Of a stretch of 64,000 nt of DNA, positions 34,626 to 44,465 are shown piece after piece (position 1 is the stretch's first letter; each line of letters starts with the position of its first letter). The stretch is from Methylobacter luteus IMV-B-3098 (GTDB lineage: Bacteria; Pseudomonadota; Gammaproteobacteria; Methylococcales; Methylomonadaceae): NCBI RefSeq assembly GCF_000427625.1, contig NZ_KE386569.1:3615789-3679788 (forward strand), read 5' to 3'. A program made the translations under genes and the position numbers. Under the pieces are notes generated by a model. The model saw nothing but the letters and a program-made list of their open reading frames with translations, had not been told where the DNA came from and searched no databases.

Positions 34626-35900
34626 CTATTTTATCGCCTTGAAACCGATATCGGTGCGGTAGTAGACATCATCCCAATGGATGGCGCGCGTTAACTCATA
34701 GGCCTTGCTCTGCGCTTCCTGAATATCTCGGCCCAGGGCGCAGGCGCATAATACGCGGCCGCCGGCCGTGACAATCTTGTCGCCGGCCTGCTGCGTGCCT
34801 GCATGAAATACCTTGCGATCTTCGCTTTCCTGATCTGGCAGGCCCGAGATCACATCGCCTTTGCGGTAGTCATCGGGATAACCGCCGGCCGCCAGCACGA
34901 CGCCAAGGGCCGCACGCTCATCCCAGTCCGTATCCATTTTGTCCAGTTCACCGGCCAGAGCGACTTCGCACAGTTCCACCAGGTCGCTTTTCAGGCGCAT
35001 CATGATCGGCTGTGTTTCAGGATCGCCGAAGCGGCAGTTGTATTCCAGCACTTTAGTGGAACCGTCATTGGCAATCATGAGGCCGGCATACAGGAAGCCG
35101 GTATAGGCATGTCCGTCCGCAGCCATGCCTTTTAGAGTGGGCTCGATGACTTCGCGCATGACGCGCGCGTGAATTTCGGGCGTCACGACCGGGGCTGGCG
35201 AATAAGCGCCCATGCCGCCGGTATTGGGGCCTTTGTCGCCGTTGTCGCGGGCCTTGTGGTCCTGTGAGGTTGCCATTGGCAACGCGTGTTGGCCGTCGGC
35301 GATCACGATGAAGCTGGCTTCCTCGCCGGCCAGAAACTCTTCTATGACAACGCGGTGGCCGGCTTCGCCGAAGACATTGCCGGACAGCATGTCTTCAACG
35401 GCCGCGTTCGCTTCCTGTACCGTCTGGGCGACGATGACGCCCTTGCCGGCGGCCAGACCGTCGGCCTTGACGACAATGGGCGCGCCTTTTTGCTGAATAT
35501 AGACCAGCGCCTGTGATTTATCGGTAAAGGTCTGGTACTCGGCCGTCGGGATGTGATGGCGGGCCATGAAATCCTTGCAGAAAGACTTGGAGCCTTCCAG
35601 TTGCGCGGCTTTGGCGCTAGGGCCGAAGCATTTCAGGCCGGCTTCCTGAAAACGGTCGACGATGCCGGCCACGAGCGGCACTTCAGGGCCGATAATGGTC
35701 AGTCCGATCGCTTCTTTTTGGGCGAAATCAAGCAGAGCGTCAATATTGTCGGCGGCAATCGCCACGTTTTCAATGCCCGGTTCCAGTGCCGTGCCGGCGT
35801 TGCCCGGTGCGACAAAAACTTTTTCGACTTTGGTCGACTGTTTGGCTTTCCAGGCCAGCGCGTGTTCACGGCCGCCGCTGCCGACAATCAGTATCTTCAT
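34626..35900 (-). CDS. purD: Phosphoribosylamine-glycine ligase
   Basis: 424 residues. ATP-grasp enzyme making GAR in purine synthesis (phosphoribosylamine + glycine + ATP). Starts MKILIVGSGGREHALAWKA; ATP-grasp core IVVKADGLAAGKGVIVA; FLAGEEASFIVIADG; and metal ligands in YNCRFGDPETQPIM. Complete. Separated from purH by 87 bases with a palindromic repeat. Confidence 0.97.
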   Translation of the reverse strand: MKILIVGSGGREHALAWKAKQSTKVEKVFVAPGNAGTALEPGIENVAIAADNIDALLDFAQKEAIGLTIIGPEVPLVAGIVDRFQEAGLKCFGPSAKAAQLEGSKSFCKDFMARHHIPTAEYQTFTDKSQALVYIQQKGAPIVVKADGLAAGKGVIVAQTVQEANAAVEDMLSGNVFGEAGHRVVIEEFLAGEEASFIVIADGQHALPMATSQDHKARDNGDKGPNTGGMGAYSPAPVVTPEIHARVMREVIEPTLKGMAADGHAYTGFLYAGLMIANDGSTKVLEYNCRFGDPETQPIMMRLKSDLVELCEVALAGELDKMDTDWDERAALGVVLAAGGYPDDYRKGDVISGLPDQESEDRKVFHAGTQQAGDKIVTAGGRVLCACALGRDIQEAQSKAYELTRAIHWDDVYYRTDIGFKAIK

Positions 35901-35918
35901 GGTGATTCTCGTATGTTT

Positions 35919-35974
35919 TGTGGGGGCGACTTCAGTCGCCAGTGTTTTAAAGGGCGGCTGAAGCCGCCCCCACA
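35919..35974. repeat. Palindromic repeat C between purH and purD
   Basis: TGTGGGGGCGACTTCAGTCG and GGCTGAAGCCGCCCCCACA bound the element: outer arms TGTGGGGGC / GCCCCCACA pair exactly, and each side contains its own small palindrome (GGCGACTTCAGTCGCC; GGCGGCTGAAGCCGCC). REP-like; may modulate purD expression within a purH-purD operon. Confidence 0.8.
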
Positions 35975-35987
35975 GTATGTCTCTTAA

Positions 35988-37547
35988 TTAATGCCTGAAA
36001 TGGCGCATGCCGGTGAAGACCATGGCGATGTTGTTTTCATCGGCCGCCTGGATGACTTCCCCGTCGCGAATCGAGCCGCCGGGGTGGATGATGGCTGTAA
36101 TGCCGGCTTCGGCGGCCGCATCGATACCGTCCCGGAACGGGAAGTAGGCATCGGAGGCCATGACCGAACCGGGCACGACCAGTCCTTCATCGGCGGCTTT
36201 GATGCCGGCGATTCGGGCCGAATAGACGCGGCTCATTTGCCCTGCGCCAACGCCGATCGTGCGGCCGTTCTTGCAGTAGACGATGGCATTGGATTTGACG
36301 AATTTGGCGACTTTCCAGGCGAACAGCAGATCGGCCAGTTCCTGTTCCGTCGGTGCGCGCTTGCTCACGACTTTCAGATCGGCGGCAGTGATTTTGCCGA
36401 AATCCTTGTCCTGAACCAGCAGGCCGCCGGCCACGCGTTTGAAATCCAGTGCGGTCTCGTCTGTGTCGGTCCAAGTGCCGCATTCCATGGCGCGCACGTT
36501 TTGTTTCGCAGCCAGCACGGCCTTCGCATCGGCGCTGATGGATGGCGCGATAATGACTTCGACGAACTGGCGACCGACGATTTCGGCCGCGGTCTGTTTA
36601 TCGAGCTCGCGGTTAAACGCAATGATGCCGCCAAAGGCCGAGGTTGGGTCAGTGGCGTAGGCCAATTTATAAGCGGCCAGCAGCGTGTCGGCTTCGGCAA
36701 CGCCGCAGGGGTTGGCATGCTTGACGATCACGCAGGCTGGCTTGTCGGTGAATGACTTGACGCATTCGAGCGCCGCATCGGCATCAGCAATGTTGTTATA
36801 GGACAGTTCCTTGCCCTGCAGTTGCTTCGCTGCGGCGATCGTGCCCGAGGCCGGCGCTTTTTCACGGTAGAAAGCGGCCTGCTGGTGCGGATTTTCGCCG
36901 TAACGCATGCTCTGGCTTTTATAAAACTGCAGGCTCAGTGTTTCTGGAAAACGCGTGCCGGCCAGATTGCCCAGATAGGCTGAAATGGCCGTGTCATAAC
37001 GAGCCGTGTGCTCGAAACTTTTCAGGGCCAGATTGAAGCGGGTCTTGGCGGACAGGCTGCTGTCGCTGTTTTTCAGTTCGGCAATGATGTCGGCATAATC
37101 GGCCGGGTTGACGACGACCGCGACGTCGGCATGATTTTTGGCGGCCGCGCGGATCATGGTCGGGCCGCCGATATCGATGTTTTCGATCGCGGTTTCAAAA
37201 TCGCAGTCCGGTCTGGCGATGGTCTGCTCGAACGGGTACAGGTTGACGACCACCATATCGATCGGCTTGATGCCGTTCTCGGCCATGATTGCATCGTCCA
37301 CGCCGCGACGGCCCAGAATGCCGCCGTGCACTTTCGGGTGCAGGGTTTTGACGCGGCCGTCCATCATTTCCGGAAAGCCCGTGTAATCAGAAACTTCCGT
37401 GACGGGAATCTGGTTGTCGGCAAGGGTTTTGGCCGTGCCGCCGGTGGACAGGATTTCTATGCCCAGCTGGCTCAGTTCCCGGCAAAAATCGACGATGCCG
37501 GATTTATCCGAAACACTGATTAAAGCGCGGGTGATTTTTTTGTTCAT
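35988..37547 (-). CDS. purH: Bifunctional AICAR transformylase / IMP cyclohydrolase
   Basis: 519 residues. Last two steps of IMP synthesis. N-terminal cyclohydrolase domain ([33 protein letters not shown]) and C-terminal transformylase domain with the catalytic [29 protein letters not shown] and [12 protein letters not shown] segments. Complete; ends GMRHFRH as in the family. Lies downstream of dusB-fis on the same strand. Confidence 0.97.
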   Translation of the reverse strand: MNKKITRALISVSDKSGIVDFCRELSQLGIEILSTGGTAKTLADNQIPVTEVSDYTGFPEMMDGRVKTLHPKVHGGILGRRGVDDAIMAENGIKPIDMVVVNLYPFEQTIARPDCDFETAIENIDIGGPTMIRAAAKNHADVAVVVNPADYADIIAELKNSDSSLSAKTRFNLALKSFEHTARYDTAISAYLGNLAGTRFPETLSLQFYKSQSMRYGENPHQQAAFYREKAPASGTIAAAKQLQGKELSYNNIADADAALECVKSFTDKPACVIVKHANPCGVAEADTLLAAYKLAYATDPTSAFGGIIAFNRELDKQTAAEIVGRQFVEVIIAPSISADAKAVLAAKQNVRAMECGTWTDTDETALDFKRVAGGLLVQDKDFGKITAADLKVVSKRAPTEQELADLLFAWKVAKFVKSNAIVYCKNGRTIGVGAGQMSRVYSARIAGIKAADEGLVVPGSVMASDAYFPFRDGIDAAAEAGITAIIHPGGSIRDGEVIQAADENNIAMVFTGMRHFRH

Positions 37548-37605
37548 GCAGACCTCTGATGCAAGGGTAAATTAGATAAATGAGGATTAGCCGAGGAGCG
37601 CGGCC

Positions 37606-37902
37606 TTAGGATAGTCCGTACTGGTCCAGTTTTTTGCGCAGGGTGCTGCGGCTCAAGCCCAATGCTTTGGCGGCTTTGGTCTGGTTGTAGCCGGCATGTT
37701 CGAGAGCCGCTTCCAGCAGAGGCCTTTCGACTTCGCTGATGACCATCGCGTGCAGACCGACGGCGTCATGACCGTTCAATTGCGATAAATACACCTCTAC
37801 TGTTTTTTTGACGTAGGCGGACAAAGGGATAGAGGTATTTTTTGAGCTATCCAAATCAATGATTTCAGCGCTTTTTTGAGATGCTTTCATATTATGCAGC
37901 AT
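37606..37902 (-). CDS. fis: DNA-binding protein Fis
   Basis: 98 residues. Nucleoid protein that bends DNA and activates rRNA and other growth genes. The C-terminal helix-turn-helix is nearly invariant: GYNQTKAAKALGLSRSTLRKKL. N-terminal beta-hairpin region is shorter and divergent from E. coli. Its start overlaps the end of dusB by 11 bases; dusB-fis is the classic gammaproteobacterial operon. Confidence 0.96.
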   Translation of the reverse strand: MLHNMKASQKSAEIIDLDSSKNTSIPLSAYVKKTVEVYLSQLNGHDAVGLHAMVISEVERPLLEAALEHAGYNQTKAAKALGLSRSTLRKKLDQYGLS

Positions 37903-38875
37903 GATCGATTGTTAAAAGATTAAAAGCCGAATTAATCAGCGCTAATTGTTGCGATGGTACTTGAGCTTGATTGATCTTGTCTTGTATGGACGGGCGCACC
38001 GTTCCGAGCTGCTTGAAGTACCAACCGATGTGTTTCCGCGCTATTCTAACACCGCTTACATTTCCGTAGAAGTCGTACAGTTGTTCCAGATGGCTCAACA
38101 ATGTGTTTTGTACGTCGGTAACCGTCGGATTTTCAAGGTTTTTACCATGATCGAGAAAATAATTGATCTGGTTGAACAGCCATGGATTACCTTGAGCGGC
38201 TCGGCCTATCATCAGGGCATCGGCGCCGGTTGAGCGCAGCACCCAGGCGGCTTTTTCGGGCGTATCGATATCGCCGTTGGCGATGACCGGGATGCCGACC
38301 GATTGCTTGACTTTTTTGATGGTTTCATATTCGGCCTGTCCGTTAAATTTACAGGCCCGGGTCCGTCCGTGAACGGTTAAAGCTGAAACACCGGCGTTTT
38401 CCGCTATTTTTCCGACTTCGACCGCATTGCGGCTGAATAAATCCCAACCTGTACGGATTTTTAGCGTCACCGGTACATCGACCGCGTTGACCACCGCGTC
38501 CAGAATCCTTTTTACCAGCGCCTCATCGCGCAGCAGCGCCGAACCTGCGGCAACTGAGCAGACTTTTTTGGCCGGGCAGCCCATGTTGATGTCGATGATC
38601 TGGGCGCCGCGCTCGACGTTGATTTTCGCGGCCTCGGCCATTTGCTTGGGATCGGTGCCCAAAATCTGTACCGAGCGTATACCCGTATCGCCGTTATGAT
38701 CGGTTTTCAGCAAGGTTCTTTTGTGCAACCTTAACGCCGGGTTTGATGCGACCATTTCCGATACGGTCAGCGCGGCGCCATGCCGGCGGCATAATTCCCT
38801 GAACGGGCGATCAGTGATGCCGGCCATGGGCGCAAGTATCAGTTTGTTGGCAAGTTGATAAGGGCCGATTTGCAT
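37892..38875 (-). CDS. dusB: tRNA-dihydrouridine synthase B
   Basis: 327 residues. FMN-dependent reductase making dihydrouridine in tRNA. Starts IGPYQLANKLILAPMAGITD; catalytic cysteine in NMGCPAKKVCS; FMN-phosphate loop VIANGDIDTPEKA and GADALMIGRAAQGNPW; C-terminal helical tRNA-binding domain. Cotranscribed with fis. Confidence 0.97.
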   Translation of the reverse strand: MQIGPYQLANKLILAPMAGITDRPFRELCRRHGAALTVSEMVASNPALRLHKRTLLKTDHNGDTGIRSVQILGTDPKQMAEAAKINVERGAQIIDINMGCPAKKVCSVAAGSALLRDEALVKRILDAVVNAVDVPVTLKIRTGWDLFSRNAVEVGKIAENAGVSALTVHGRTRACKFNGQAEYETIKKVKQSVGIPVIANGDIDTPEKAAWVLRSTGADALMIGRAAQGNPWLFNQINYFLDHGKNLENPTVTDVQNTLLSHLEQLYDFYGNVSGVRIARKHIGWYFKQLGTVRPSIQDKINQAQVPSQQLALINSAFNLLTIDHAA

Positions 38876-38991
38876 GGGGGTGTCACATGTACAAAAAAAG
38901 GGCGCCTATCATAACCTAAAAAGCCGGTCAGGTGAGTATGACAATGAGTTTTTTTAATAAATTCTATGGTCGGAAAGTTGGTTTTACAGGA

Positions 38992-39024
38992 AGAGCACGA
39001 AGAAAATCCCATACTTCGTGCTCT
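38992..39024 (-). terminator. Terminator-like hairpin after the Cys-rich module
   Basis: AGAGCACGAAG (38992-39002) and CTTCGTGCTCT (39014-39024), perfect 11-bp arms, 14 bases beyond the stop of the 199-residue membrane-protein gene. Ends the leftward transcript and separates it from dusB. Confidence 0.7.
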
Positions 39025-39037
39025 TCGGGTAAACAAA

Positions 39038-39637
39038 TTACTTAATGGCGGAATTGGCCGCAATCGGGCTGTCGAGGCCTTCATCTTCCGACTGGGACAG
39101 ATCTTCGGGAGATGCATCGGTCCCATCATTCCAGATCGGGTTGTCGCGGTCTTCTTTTTCCAGATTGGCAAGGTCTTCCGGATATAAATGCCAGAATGAT
39201 TTATCGATCATGGCATTTTTATAGCTTTCTTTTTTCTCGTGCGTGAACGGACACCACCAGTTTTCGACGATCTTGACCATATAGGCATGCCATTCGAACA
39301 GTGCCACGCTGTAAGGACAATACCAGGTGCAGTTCAGGATCCAGAACAGTTTGGATTGCGCCATGCTGACCTTGAAAGTGGGCTTCATCGTGATCTGGCT
39401 TTTCAGGTCGTAACGGTGGCTGGCGCGGTCGGGAATGAAGTCGGAATAGGTTTTGATGTTTTTTCCACCGACCATGCGCAAATGATAGTAAGTCAGATAG
39501 GCACTGATAAAGACGAATGGAAAAGTCAAAATAGGCAGGTAGATTAAAATCATGCCGATGCCGCGCTGTAGCACGGGGATTTTTCTATGGTTTTTGCCGA
39601 TTTCAACACGGCCGGCACAGGATTCGCACGCTTTCAT
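39038..39637 (-). CDS. Conserved-looking Cys/Trp-rich membrane protein, unknown function
   Basis: 199 residues. N-terminal CESCAG pair, a 22-residue helix near 28-50 (GMILIYLPILTFPFVFISAY), then a soluble part rich in Trp and Cys: FWILNCTWYCPYSVALFEWH, ENWWCPFTHE, FWHLYPEDL. The acidic tail looks disordered. Cysteine spacing suggests metal or disulfide use. I do not recognise the family. Its ATG overlaps the stop of the 66-residue metal-binding-type protein, so the pair is coupled. Confidence 0.72.
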   Translation of the reverse strand: MKACESCAGRVEIGKNHRKIPVLQRGIGMILIYLPILTFPFVFISAYLTYYHLRMVGGKNIKTYSDFIPDRASHRYDLKSQITMKPTFKVSMAQSKLFWILNCTWYCPYSVALFEWHAYMVKIVENWWCPFTHEKKESYKNAMIDKSFWHLYPEDLANLEKEDRDNPIWNDGTDASPEDLSQSEDEGLDSPIAANSAIK

Positions 39638-39834
39638 TTCTTTATCTCCTCATTATTATTAAGTTTAGTGGTGGGGTTGGTCTTTAGTTTTTCTTTATTG
39701 ACCAGTTGGTAAATGCTCAGGCAGCCCGCGCAACAAAAGCGCAGCCTGCCTGTTATCGTATTGATTGTGTAACCCGGAATTTCCACCGGTTGACCGCAAA
39801 GGGGACAGTACTCTTTAGCTTCTGGATGGCTCAT
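39634..39834 (-). CDS. Small metal-binding (TRASH / P-ATPase N-terminal-like) protein
   Basis: 66 residues. EYCPLCGQPVEIPGYT and RLRFCCAGCLSIYQLV give two cysteine clusters (CPLC; CCAGC), the pattern of the metal-binding domain found at the N-terminus of some copper/heavy-metal P-type ATPases. Here it stands alone, upstream of and overlapping the Cys/Trp-rich membrane protein. Likely binds copper or zinc. Confidence 0.75.
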   Translation of the reverse strand: MSHPEAKEYCPLCGQPVEIPGYTINTITGRLRFCCAGCLSIYQLVNKEKLKTNPTTKLNNNEEIKK

Positions 39835-39850
39835 ACAAAGGCCTCAGTCA

Positions 39851-41044
39851 TTACAAACTAGAGGATACCGAACAAAAGAATGTTTTTAAATACTCTGTTT
39901 CAGGTGCGGCCGGATCGATCGGATGATCAGGCCCCTGGCCGCCGCCGGCAATAAAGACCAGGTGGCGATCGATATGGCGGCCCGATGAGCGCAGGATCTC
40001 CTGCAGGTTGTCGCGGCTCAGATGATGCGAGCAGGAGGCCGAGATCAGGATGCCGTTTTTGCTCAATACCTGCAGGGCCAGATGGTTCAGTCGGCGGTAG
40101 GCTTCGTAGCCTTGCTTGAAGTCTTTTTTGCGCTTGATCAGGGCCGGTGGGTCCAGCACGACGATGTCGTAAAGCTGGTTGTCCTGGCGGGCCTGCTTCA
40201 GGAATTCAAACACATCGCTGCGAACGAATTGCATGCGTTCGGCGACCTGATTGAGCCGGGCATTTTCCTGGGCCAGTGTCAGCGCGCCTTCCGAGGCGTC
40301 AACGCAGGTGACCTCATTGGCGCCGGCCACGGCGGCCGGAATGCCCCAGGCGCCGGTATAGGAAAACAGATCCAGCACGCGCCGGCTTTTCGCCATGCCG
40401 GCCAACAGGGCGCGACTGCAGCGGTGGTCATAGAACCAGCCGGTTTTCTGGCCGTCCAGAATATCGACTTTAAACTGCGCGCCGTTTTCCTCGATGATCA
40501 GCCGTTCAGGCAGCTTGCCGTAGGCGATTTCCGATTCCAGGTCCAAGCCTTCCAGTTGCCGCTGGCTGTTGTCGTTCTTCAGGACAATCGCTTCAGGGTT
40601 CAGCAGTTCAATCAGCGCCGAAAACAAAAACTCTTTGCGCCGGTCGATGCCGGCCGTGGTTATCTGGACCGACAGAACCTCGCCGAAGCGGTCGATCACC
40701 AGGCCGGGCAGACCGTCGCTTTCGCCGAACACCAGCCGGTAATAGGGTTTGTCGAAGAGCTTCTCGCGCAGGGCCAGTGCCGTAGTCAAGCGTTCCTTGA
40801 AGAAATTGGCACCGCATTTGATGGATTTTCTGGACAGCAGGCGCGCGCAGATCAGCGCTTGCGGATTGATATAGGCCGTGCCCAGCGCTTTGCCGTCCTC
40901 GCTTTTGACCTGTACCAGATCACCCGGCGCGAACTGCTCGAGCGGCGAGCGTTTCGTGTCGACTTCGTTGCTGAAAACCCATAAATGCCCTTTGCGTAGG
41001 CGTTTGTCTTCGTTTTTCTTTAAATAAATTTCTGGGTGAGACAT
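39851..41044 (-). CDS. rlmI: RlmI-like 23S rRNA methyltransferase
   Basis: 397 residues. N-terminal PUA domain (KGHLWVFSNEVDTK; FAPGDLVQVKSEDGKALGTAYI) then a Rossmann methyltransferase: VLDLFSYTGAWGI for SAM, CVDASEGAL, and YDIVVLDPPALIKRKKDF. Homologous to E. coli RlmI, which makes m5C1962 in 23S rRNA. The C-terminal AGGGQGPDHPIDPAAPET block is typical. The zinc-ribbon gene ends 3 bases upstream. Confidence 0.9.
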   Translation of the reverse strand: MSHPEIYLKKNEDKRLRKGHLWVFSNEVDTKRSPLEQFAPGDLVQVKSEDGKALGTAYINPQALICARLLSRKSIKCGANFFKERLTTALALREKLFDKPYYRLVFGESDGLPGLVIDRFGEVLSVQITTAGIDRRKEFLFSALIELLNPEAIVLKNDNSQRQLEGLDLESEIAYGKLPERLIIEENGAQFKVDILDGQKTGWFYDHRCSRALLAGMAKSRRVLDLFSYTGAWGIPAAVAGANEVTCVDASEGALTLAQENARLNQVAERMQFVRSDVFEFLKQARQDNQLYDIVVLDPPALIKRKKDFKQGYEAYRRLNHLALQVLSKNGILISASCSHHLSRDNLQEILRSSGRHIDRHLVFIAGGGQGPDHPIDPAAPETEYLKTFFCSVSSSL

Positions 41045-41047
41045 AGC

Positions 41048-41713
41048 TTAAATGAGTTTGAACGTATAACCGCCGACTTTGGTTGCGGGGGCGGCGATGG
41101 TAAGGCTGATTTCCGTCGTCTTATCAGGGATCATTACTGTTGCGCCATTCGTTTCGGGCAAATAGTCCCGAGGATAAAAAACCCTATGCGCGAAAGGTTT
41201 TTCATTATAGTCCAGAAGCGTCAGCTTGATGGTCGGATAGGCCTGCGCAAAATCGGCCTGATTGGTAATGACGGCGCGGAAGGCGTAATTGCGATCCGGC
41301 AGCAGCACAAACGAGCCCTGTAGCACGTTGAAGTCGTCGAGGTTTTTATAAACGGGCAGCGGGCAGCTCAGGCGCTCGCAGATTTTTTCCAGATAGGGGC
41401 GGAAGGCCGGGTTCTGGCTGAGGGCATAGCCTTCAAAATACACGATTTGCGCGATCAGCAGGAACAGGCCGAGGATCAGGCCAGCCTGCCAGTAGGCGCG
41501 GCCGGCTGCTTTTACCGGTTCCCAGGGCAGGCGCTGCGGCGGCTTCTCTTCCTTGCTGACAGCAACCGGCTTCGATTCGCTGATAAATTCCAGCACATCA
41601 AACAGGGACGAGCAATTGTTGCAGCGCATCACGCCCCGGTCGCTGCGCAATTGCTCCAGCGTCAGCGCATGGGTTGTTTGGCAATCGGGGCATACGGTAA
41701 ACATGGTTTTCAA
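41048..41713 (-). CDS. Zinc-ribbon and DUF3426 membrane protein
   Basis: 221 residues. N-terminal MJ0042-type zinc ribbon (TVCPDCQTTHAL; VMRCNNCSSLFDV: two CxxC pairs), a central helix (LILGLFLLIAQIVYFEGYAL), then the DUF3426 domain (FNVLQGSFVLLPDRNYAFRAVITNQ; YLPETNGATVMIPDKTTEI). Bitopic inner-membrane protein; function unknown. Overlaps prmA by 4 bases and is commonly next to it in the group. Confidence 0.9.
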   Translation of the reverse strand: MKTMFTVCPDCQTTHALTLEQLRSDRGVMRCNNCSSLFDVLEFISESKPVAVSKEEKPPQRLPWEPVKAAGRAYWQAGLILGLFLLIAQIVYFEGYALSQNPAFRPYLEKICERLSCPLPVYKNLDDFNVLQGSFVLLPDRNYAFRAVITNQADFAQAYPTIKLTLLDYNEKPFAHRVFYPRDYLPETNGATVMIPDKTTEISLTIAAPATKVGGYTFKLI

Positions 41714-42588
41714 CGCTTGACGCCTTGCAGCCGGATCCAGTCCTCCTGTTGCAGGGGGGGATCGAAGTCGATATAGGGCTGGTATGCCTGCATGACCGAC
41801 TCGGCCTGCTCATGCAGGATGCCCGACAGGACTAGTTGCCCGCCCGGCCTGACCAGGCTGGCTATCTGGCCGGCCATGTCGATGAGCGGTTTGGCCAGGA
41901 TATTCGCCAGAACGACATCGGCCTGAAAAGGCGCGAACTGTTCGGGCAGGTAACAGTGGACTTTATTCTGAACCTTGTTTTTCAAGGCGTTGTCCTGGGT
42001 CGCCGTGATGGCCTGCGGATCGATGTCGACGGCATGGGCCTCACTGGCGCCCAGCAGGATTGCGGCAACGGCCAGGATGCCCGAGCCGCAGCCGTAATCG
42101 ATAATGGTTTTGCCGGTCAAATCATGGCTGGCCAGCCATTCCAGGCACAGCGCCGTGGTCGGGTGCGTGCCGGTGCCGAAGGCCAGGCCCGGGTCCAGTG
42201 TCAGGCAGACCGTGCCGGGCTCGTGCTGTTCCTGGCCGGTCGGGCAAACCCAGAGTCTGTCGGCAAATTTCATCGGATGGTAATATTCCATCCAGGCACG
42301 CTCCCATGCCTGGTCGGCAATCTCTTCAACAAGCCAGTTATGGAGTTGTTCGGGCGGAAATTGCTTGCAGACCTGGTCTTTGATCAACGCCGGCTCGGCA
42401 TCGAGTTCATAGAGCGCGATGACCTGGGTATGGCTCCATATTTTCGTTTCACCGATCCCTGGTTCGTAAACCGGCTCGTCTTCGGCATCCATGTAAGTGA
42501 CAGAAACCGCGCCGAGATCGCTGAAGAAATCGGCGAGCCGGGGTGCGGTGTTTTCGTTCGTGATAACGGAGATTTGATGCCAGGCCAT
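41710..42588 (-). CDS. prmA: Ribosomal protein L11 methyltransferase
   Basis: 292 residues. Trimethylates L11. GTGTHPTTALCLEWL, IDYGCGSGILAVAAILLGAS (SAM site), AVDIDPQAI, and NILAKPLIDMAG are the family blocks. Complete. Follows accC after 68 bases holding a terminator, so it probably also has its own promoter. Confidence 0.96.
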   Translation of the reverse strand: MAWHQISVITNENTAPRLADFFSDLGAVSVTYMDAEDEPVYEPGIGETKIWSHTQVIALYELDAEPALIKDQVCKQFPPEQLHNWLVEEIADQAWERAWMEYYHPMKFADRLWVCPTGQEQHEPGTVCLTLDPGLAFGTGTHPTTALCLEWLASHDLTGKTIIDYGCGSGILAVAAILLGASEAHAVDIDPQAITATQDNALKNKVQNKVHCYLPEQFAPFQADVVLANILAKPLIDMAGQIASLVRPGGQLVLSGILHEQAESVMQAYQPYIDFDPPLQQEDWIRLQGVKR

Positions 42589-42621
42589 AAAAAAATCGGA
42601 CTTGATGTAACGAGAAAAAAC

Positions 42622-42643
42622 ACAGGGCAGCTAGCCGCCCTGT
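42622..42643 (-). terminator. Rho-independent terminator of the aroQ-accB-accC transcript
   Basis: On the minus strand ACAGGGCGG..CTGCCCTGT forms a stem of at least 8 bp with loop, followed directly by GTTTTTTC. It sits 14 bases after the accC stop and just before prmA. Confidence 0.85.
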
Positions 42644-42656
42644 CATTCAGCCGGGC

Positions 42657-44000
42657 TTAATAGATACCCAGTTTCTTTTCCAGATAATGGATGTTCTGGC
42701 CGCCGGCCGCGAAAGCGCTGTCAGTCATGATATCGTGCTGCAGCGGAATATTGGTCTTGATGCCTTCAATAATGATCTCGCTTAACGCCGTATTCATGCG
42801 CGCGATCGCGCTTTTGCGGTCTTCGCCGTGCGCGATCAGCTTGCCGATCATGGAATCATAATACGGCGGCACTTTATAGCCATTGTAAATATGCGTTTCA
42901 CAGCGGATACCGGGGCCGCCCGGCATGTGGAACTGCTCGATCGTGCCGGGGCTGGGCATGAAGGTTTTCGGATCTTCGGCATTCAGCCGGCATTCGATCG
43001 CGTGACCCTGGATCTTGACCTGATCCTGCGTGATCGACAATGGTTCGCCGGCGGCGATGCGCAGTTGCTCCTTGACGATGTCGAAGCCCGTGACCATTTC
43101 AGTGACCGGATGCTCGACCTGCACGCGCGTGTTCATTTCGATGAAATAAAATTCGCCTTTCTCATACAGGAACTCGAAGGTGCCGGCGCCCAGATAGCCG
43201 ATATCGACGCAGGCTTTCGCGCAACGCTCGCCTATGAACTTGCGCTGTTCCTCGGTAATGCCGGGCGCCGGCGCTTCTTCGACGACTTTCTGGTGACGGC
43301 GCTGCATGGAGCAGTCGCGCTCGCCCAGGTGAATGGCGTTGCCATGCGAGTCGGCCATGACCTGAAACTCGATGTGACGCGGATCCTCGAGGAATTTTTC
43401 CATGTACACGGTCGCGTTGCCGAAGGCGGTTGCGGCTTCGGCCTTGGTCATGGCAATCGCGTTCAACAGGGCTGCTTCGGTATGTACGGTGCGCATGCCG
43501 CGACCGCCGCCGCCGCCGGCCGCCTTGATAATGACCGGATAACCGACTTCATGAGCCAGCTTCAGGTTCTTTTTAGGGTCATCGGTCAACGGTTCGCCAT
43601 TGCCGGGCACGCATGGAATGCCGGCTTGCAGCATGGCTTTTTTGGCGGAAATCTTGTCGCCCATCATGCGGATGGTATCGGCGTTAGGGCCGATGAAAAC
43701 AAAGCCGCTTTGCTTTACTTTTTCAGAAAAATCGGCATTTTCGGCTAGAAAACCATAGCCCGGATGGATAGCTTCAGCATCGGTTACTTCGGCGGCGCTG
43801 ATGATTGCCGGGATATTCAGGTAGCTGTCCACGGAAGCGGCGGGGCCGATGCAGACGGATTCGTCGGCCAGACGCACGTGTTTCAGGTTGCGATCCGCCT
43901 CGGAATGGACGGCCACCACCTTAACGCCTAATTCTCTGCATGCGCGCAGAATGCGCAGTGCAATTTCGCCGCGATTGGCGATCACTATTTTATCGAACAT
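42657..44000 (-). CDS. accC: Acetyl-CoA carboxylase biotin carboxylase subunit
   Basis: 447 residues from ATG 44000 ([20 protein letters not shown]); the upstream in-frame ATG at 44072 lies within accB and is rejected. ATP-grasp enzyme that carboxylates biotin on AccB for malonyl-CoA and fatty-acid synthesis. [13 protein letters not shown] glycine loop, [35 protein letters not shown] are all intact. Confidence 0.97.
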   Translation of the reverse strand: MFDKIVIANRGEIALRILRACRELGVKVVAVHSEADRNLKHVRLADESVCIGPAASVDSYLNIPAIISAAEVTDAEAIHPGYGFLAENADFSEKVKQSGFVFIGPNADTIRMMGDKISAKKAMLQAGIPCVPGNGEPLTDDPKKNLKLAHEVGYPVIIKAAGGGGGRGMRTVHTEAALLNAIAMTKAEAATAFGNATVYMEKFLEDPRHIEFQVMADSHGNAIHLGERDCSMQRRHQKVVEEAPAPGITEEQRKFIGERCAKACVDIGYLGAGTFEFLYEKGEFYFIEMNTRVQVEHPVTEMVTGFDIVKEQLRIAAGEPLSITQDQVKIQGHAIECRLNAEDPKTFMPSPGTIEQFHMPGGPGIRCETHIYNGYKVPPYYDSMIGKLIAHGEDRKSAIARMNTALSEIIIEGIKTNIPLQHDIMTDSAFAAGGQNIHYLEKKLGIY

Positions 44001-44019
44001 GAGTTTCCCGCTTTTTGTG

Positions 44020-44461
44020 TTATTCAATGATGAATAAAGGTTGGCCATATTCGACAGGCTGGGCGTTTTCAACCAGGACTTTAGTGACGATGCCGCTTTT
44101 ATCGGCTTCGATCTGGTTCAGGATTTTCATCGCCTCGATAATGCAGAGCGTATCGCCAACCTGTACGGATTGGCCGACGTCGGTAAAGGGTTTTGAGCCG
44201 GGCGAGGCCGAGCGATAGAAAGTGCCGACCATAGGTGATTTGACCGCATGGCCGGTGATTTTTTCTTCAGCAGGCGTTGCGGCGGGGAGCCGCAGCTGCA
44301 GCCGGCGCTGCCGCAACGGCGTGAGTTGCGTAAGCTACCGGCGCGGGAGCTGCGGAATAACGGCTGATACGGACAAATTCTTCGCCCTCTTTGATTTCCA
44401 GTTCGGCGATTCCTGATTCTTCAATGATTTCGATAAGTTTTTTTATTTTTCTAATATCCAT
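44020..44461 (-). CDS. accB: Biotin carboxyl carrier protein, apparent frameshift in linker
   Basis: The N-terminal half ([20 protein letters not shown] ... Ala/Pro linker) is read from 44461 but meets TGA after PRRNAC. The C-terminal biotinyl half ([31 protein letters not shown] with biotin Lys, ending LFIIE) is in the next frame. Dropping one base from the GGGG run at 44283-44286 restores a continuous protein of about 146 residues, reading ..[10 protein letters not shown].. across the join. As AccB is essential, a sequencing or assembly error is most likely; a real or programmed frameshift is possible. Confidence 0.88.
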
Positions 44462-44465
44462 TACT

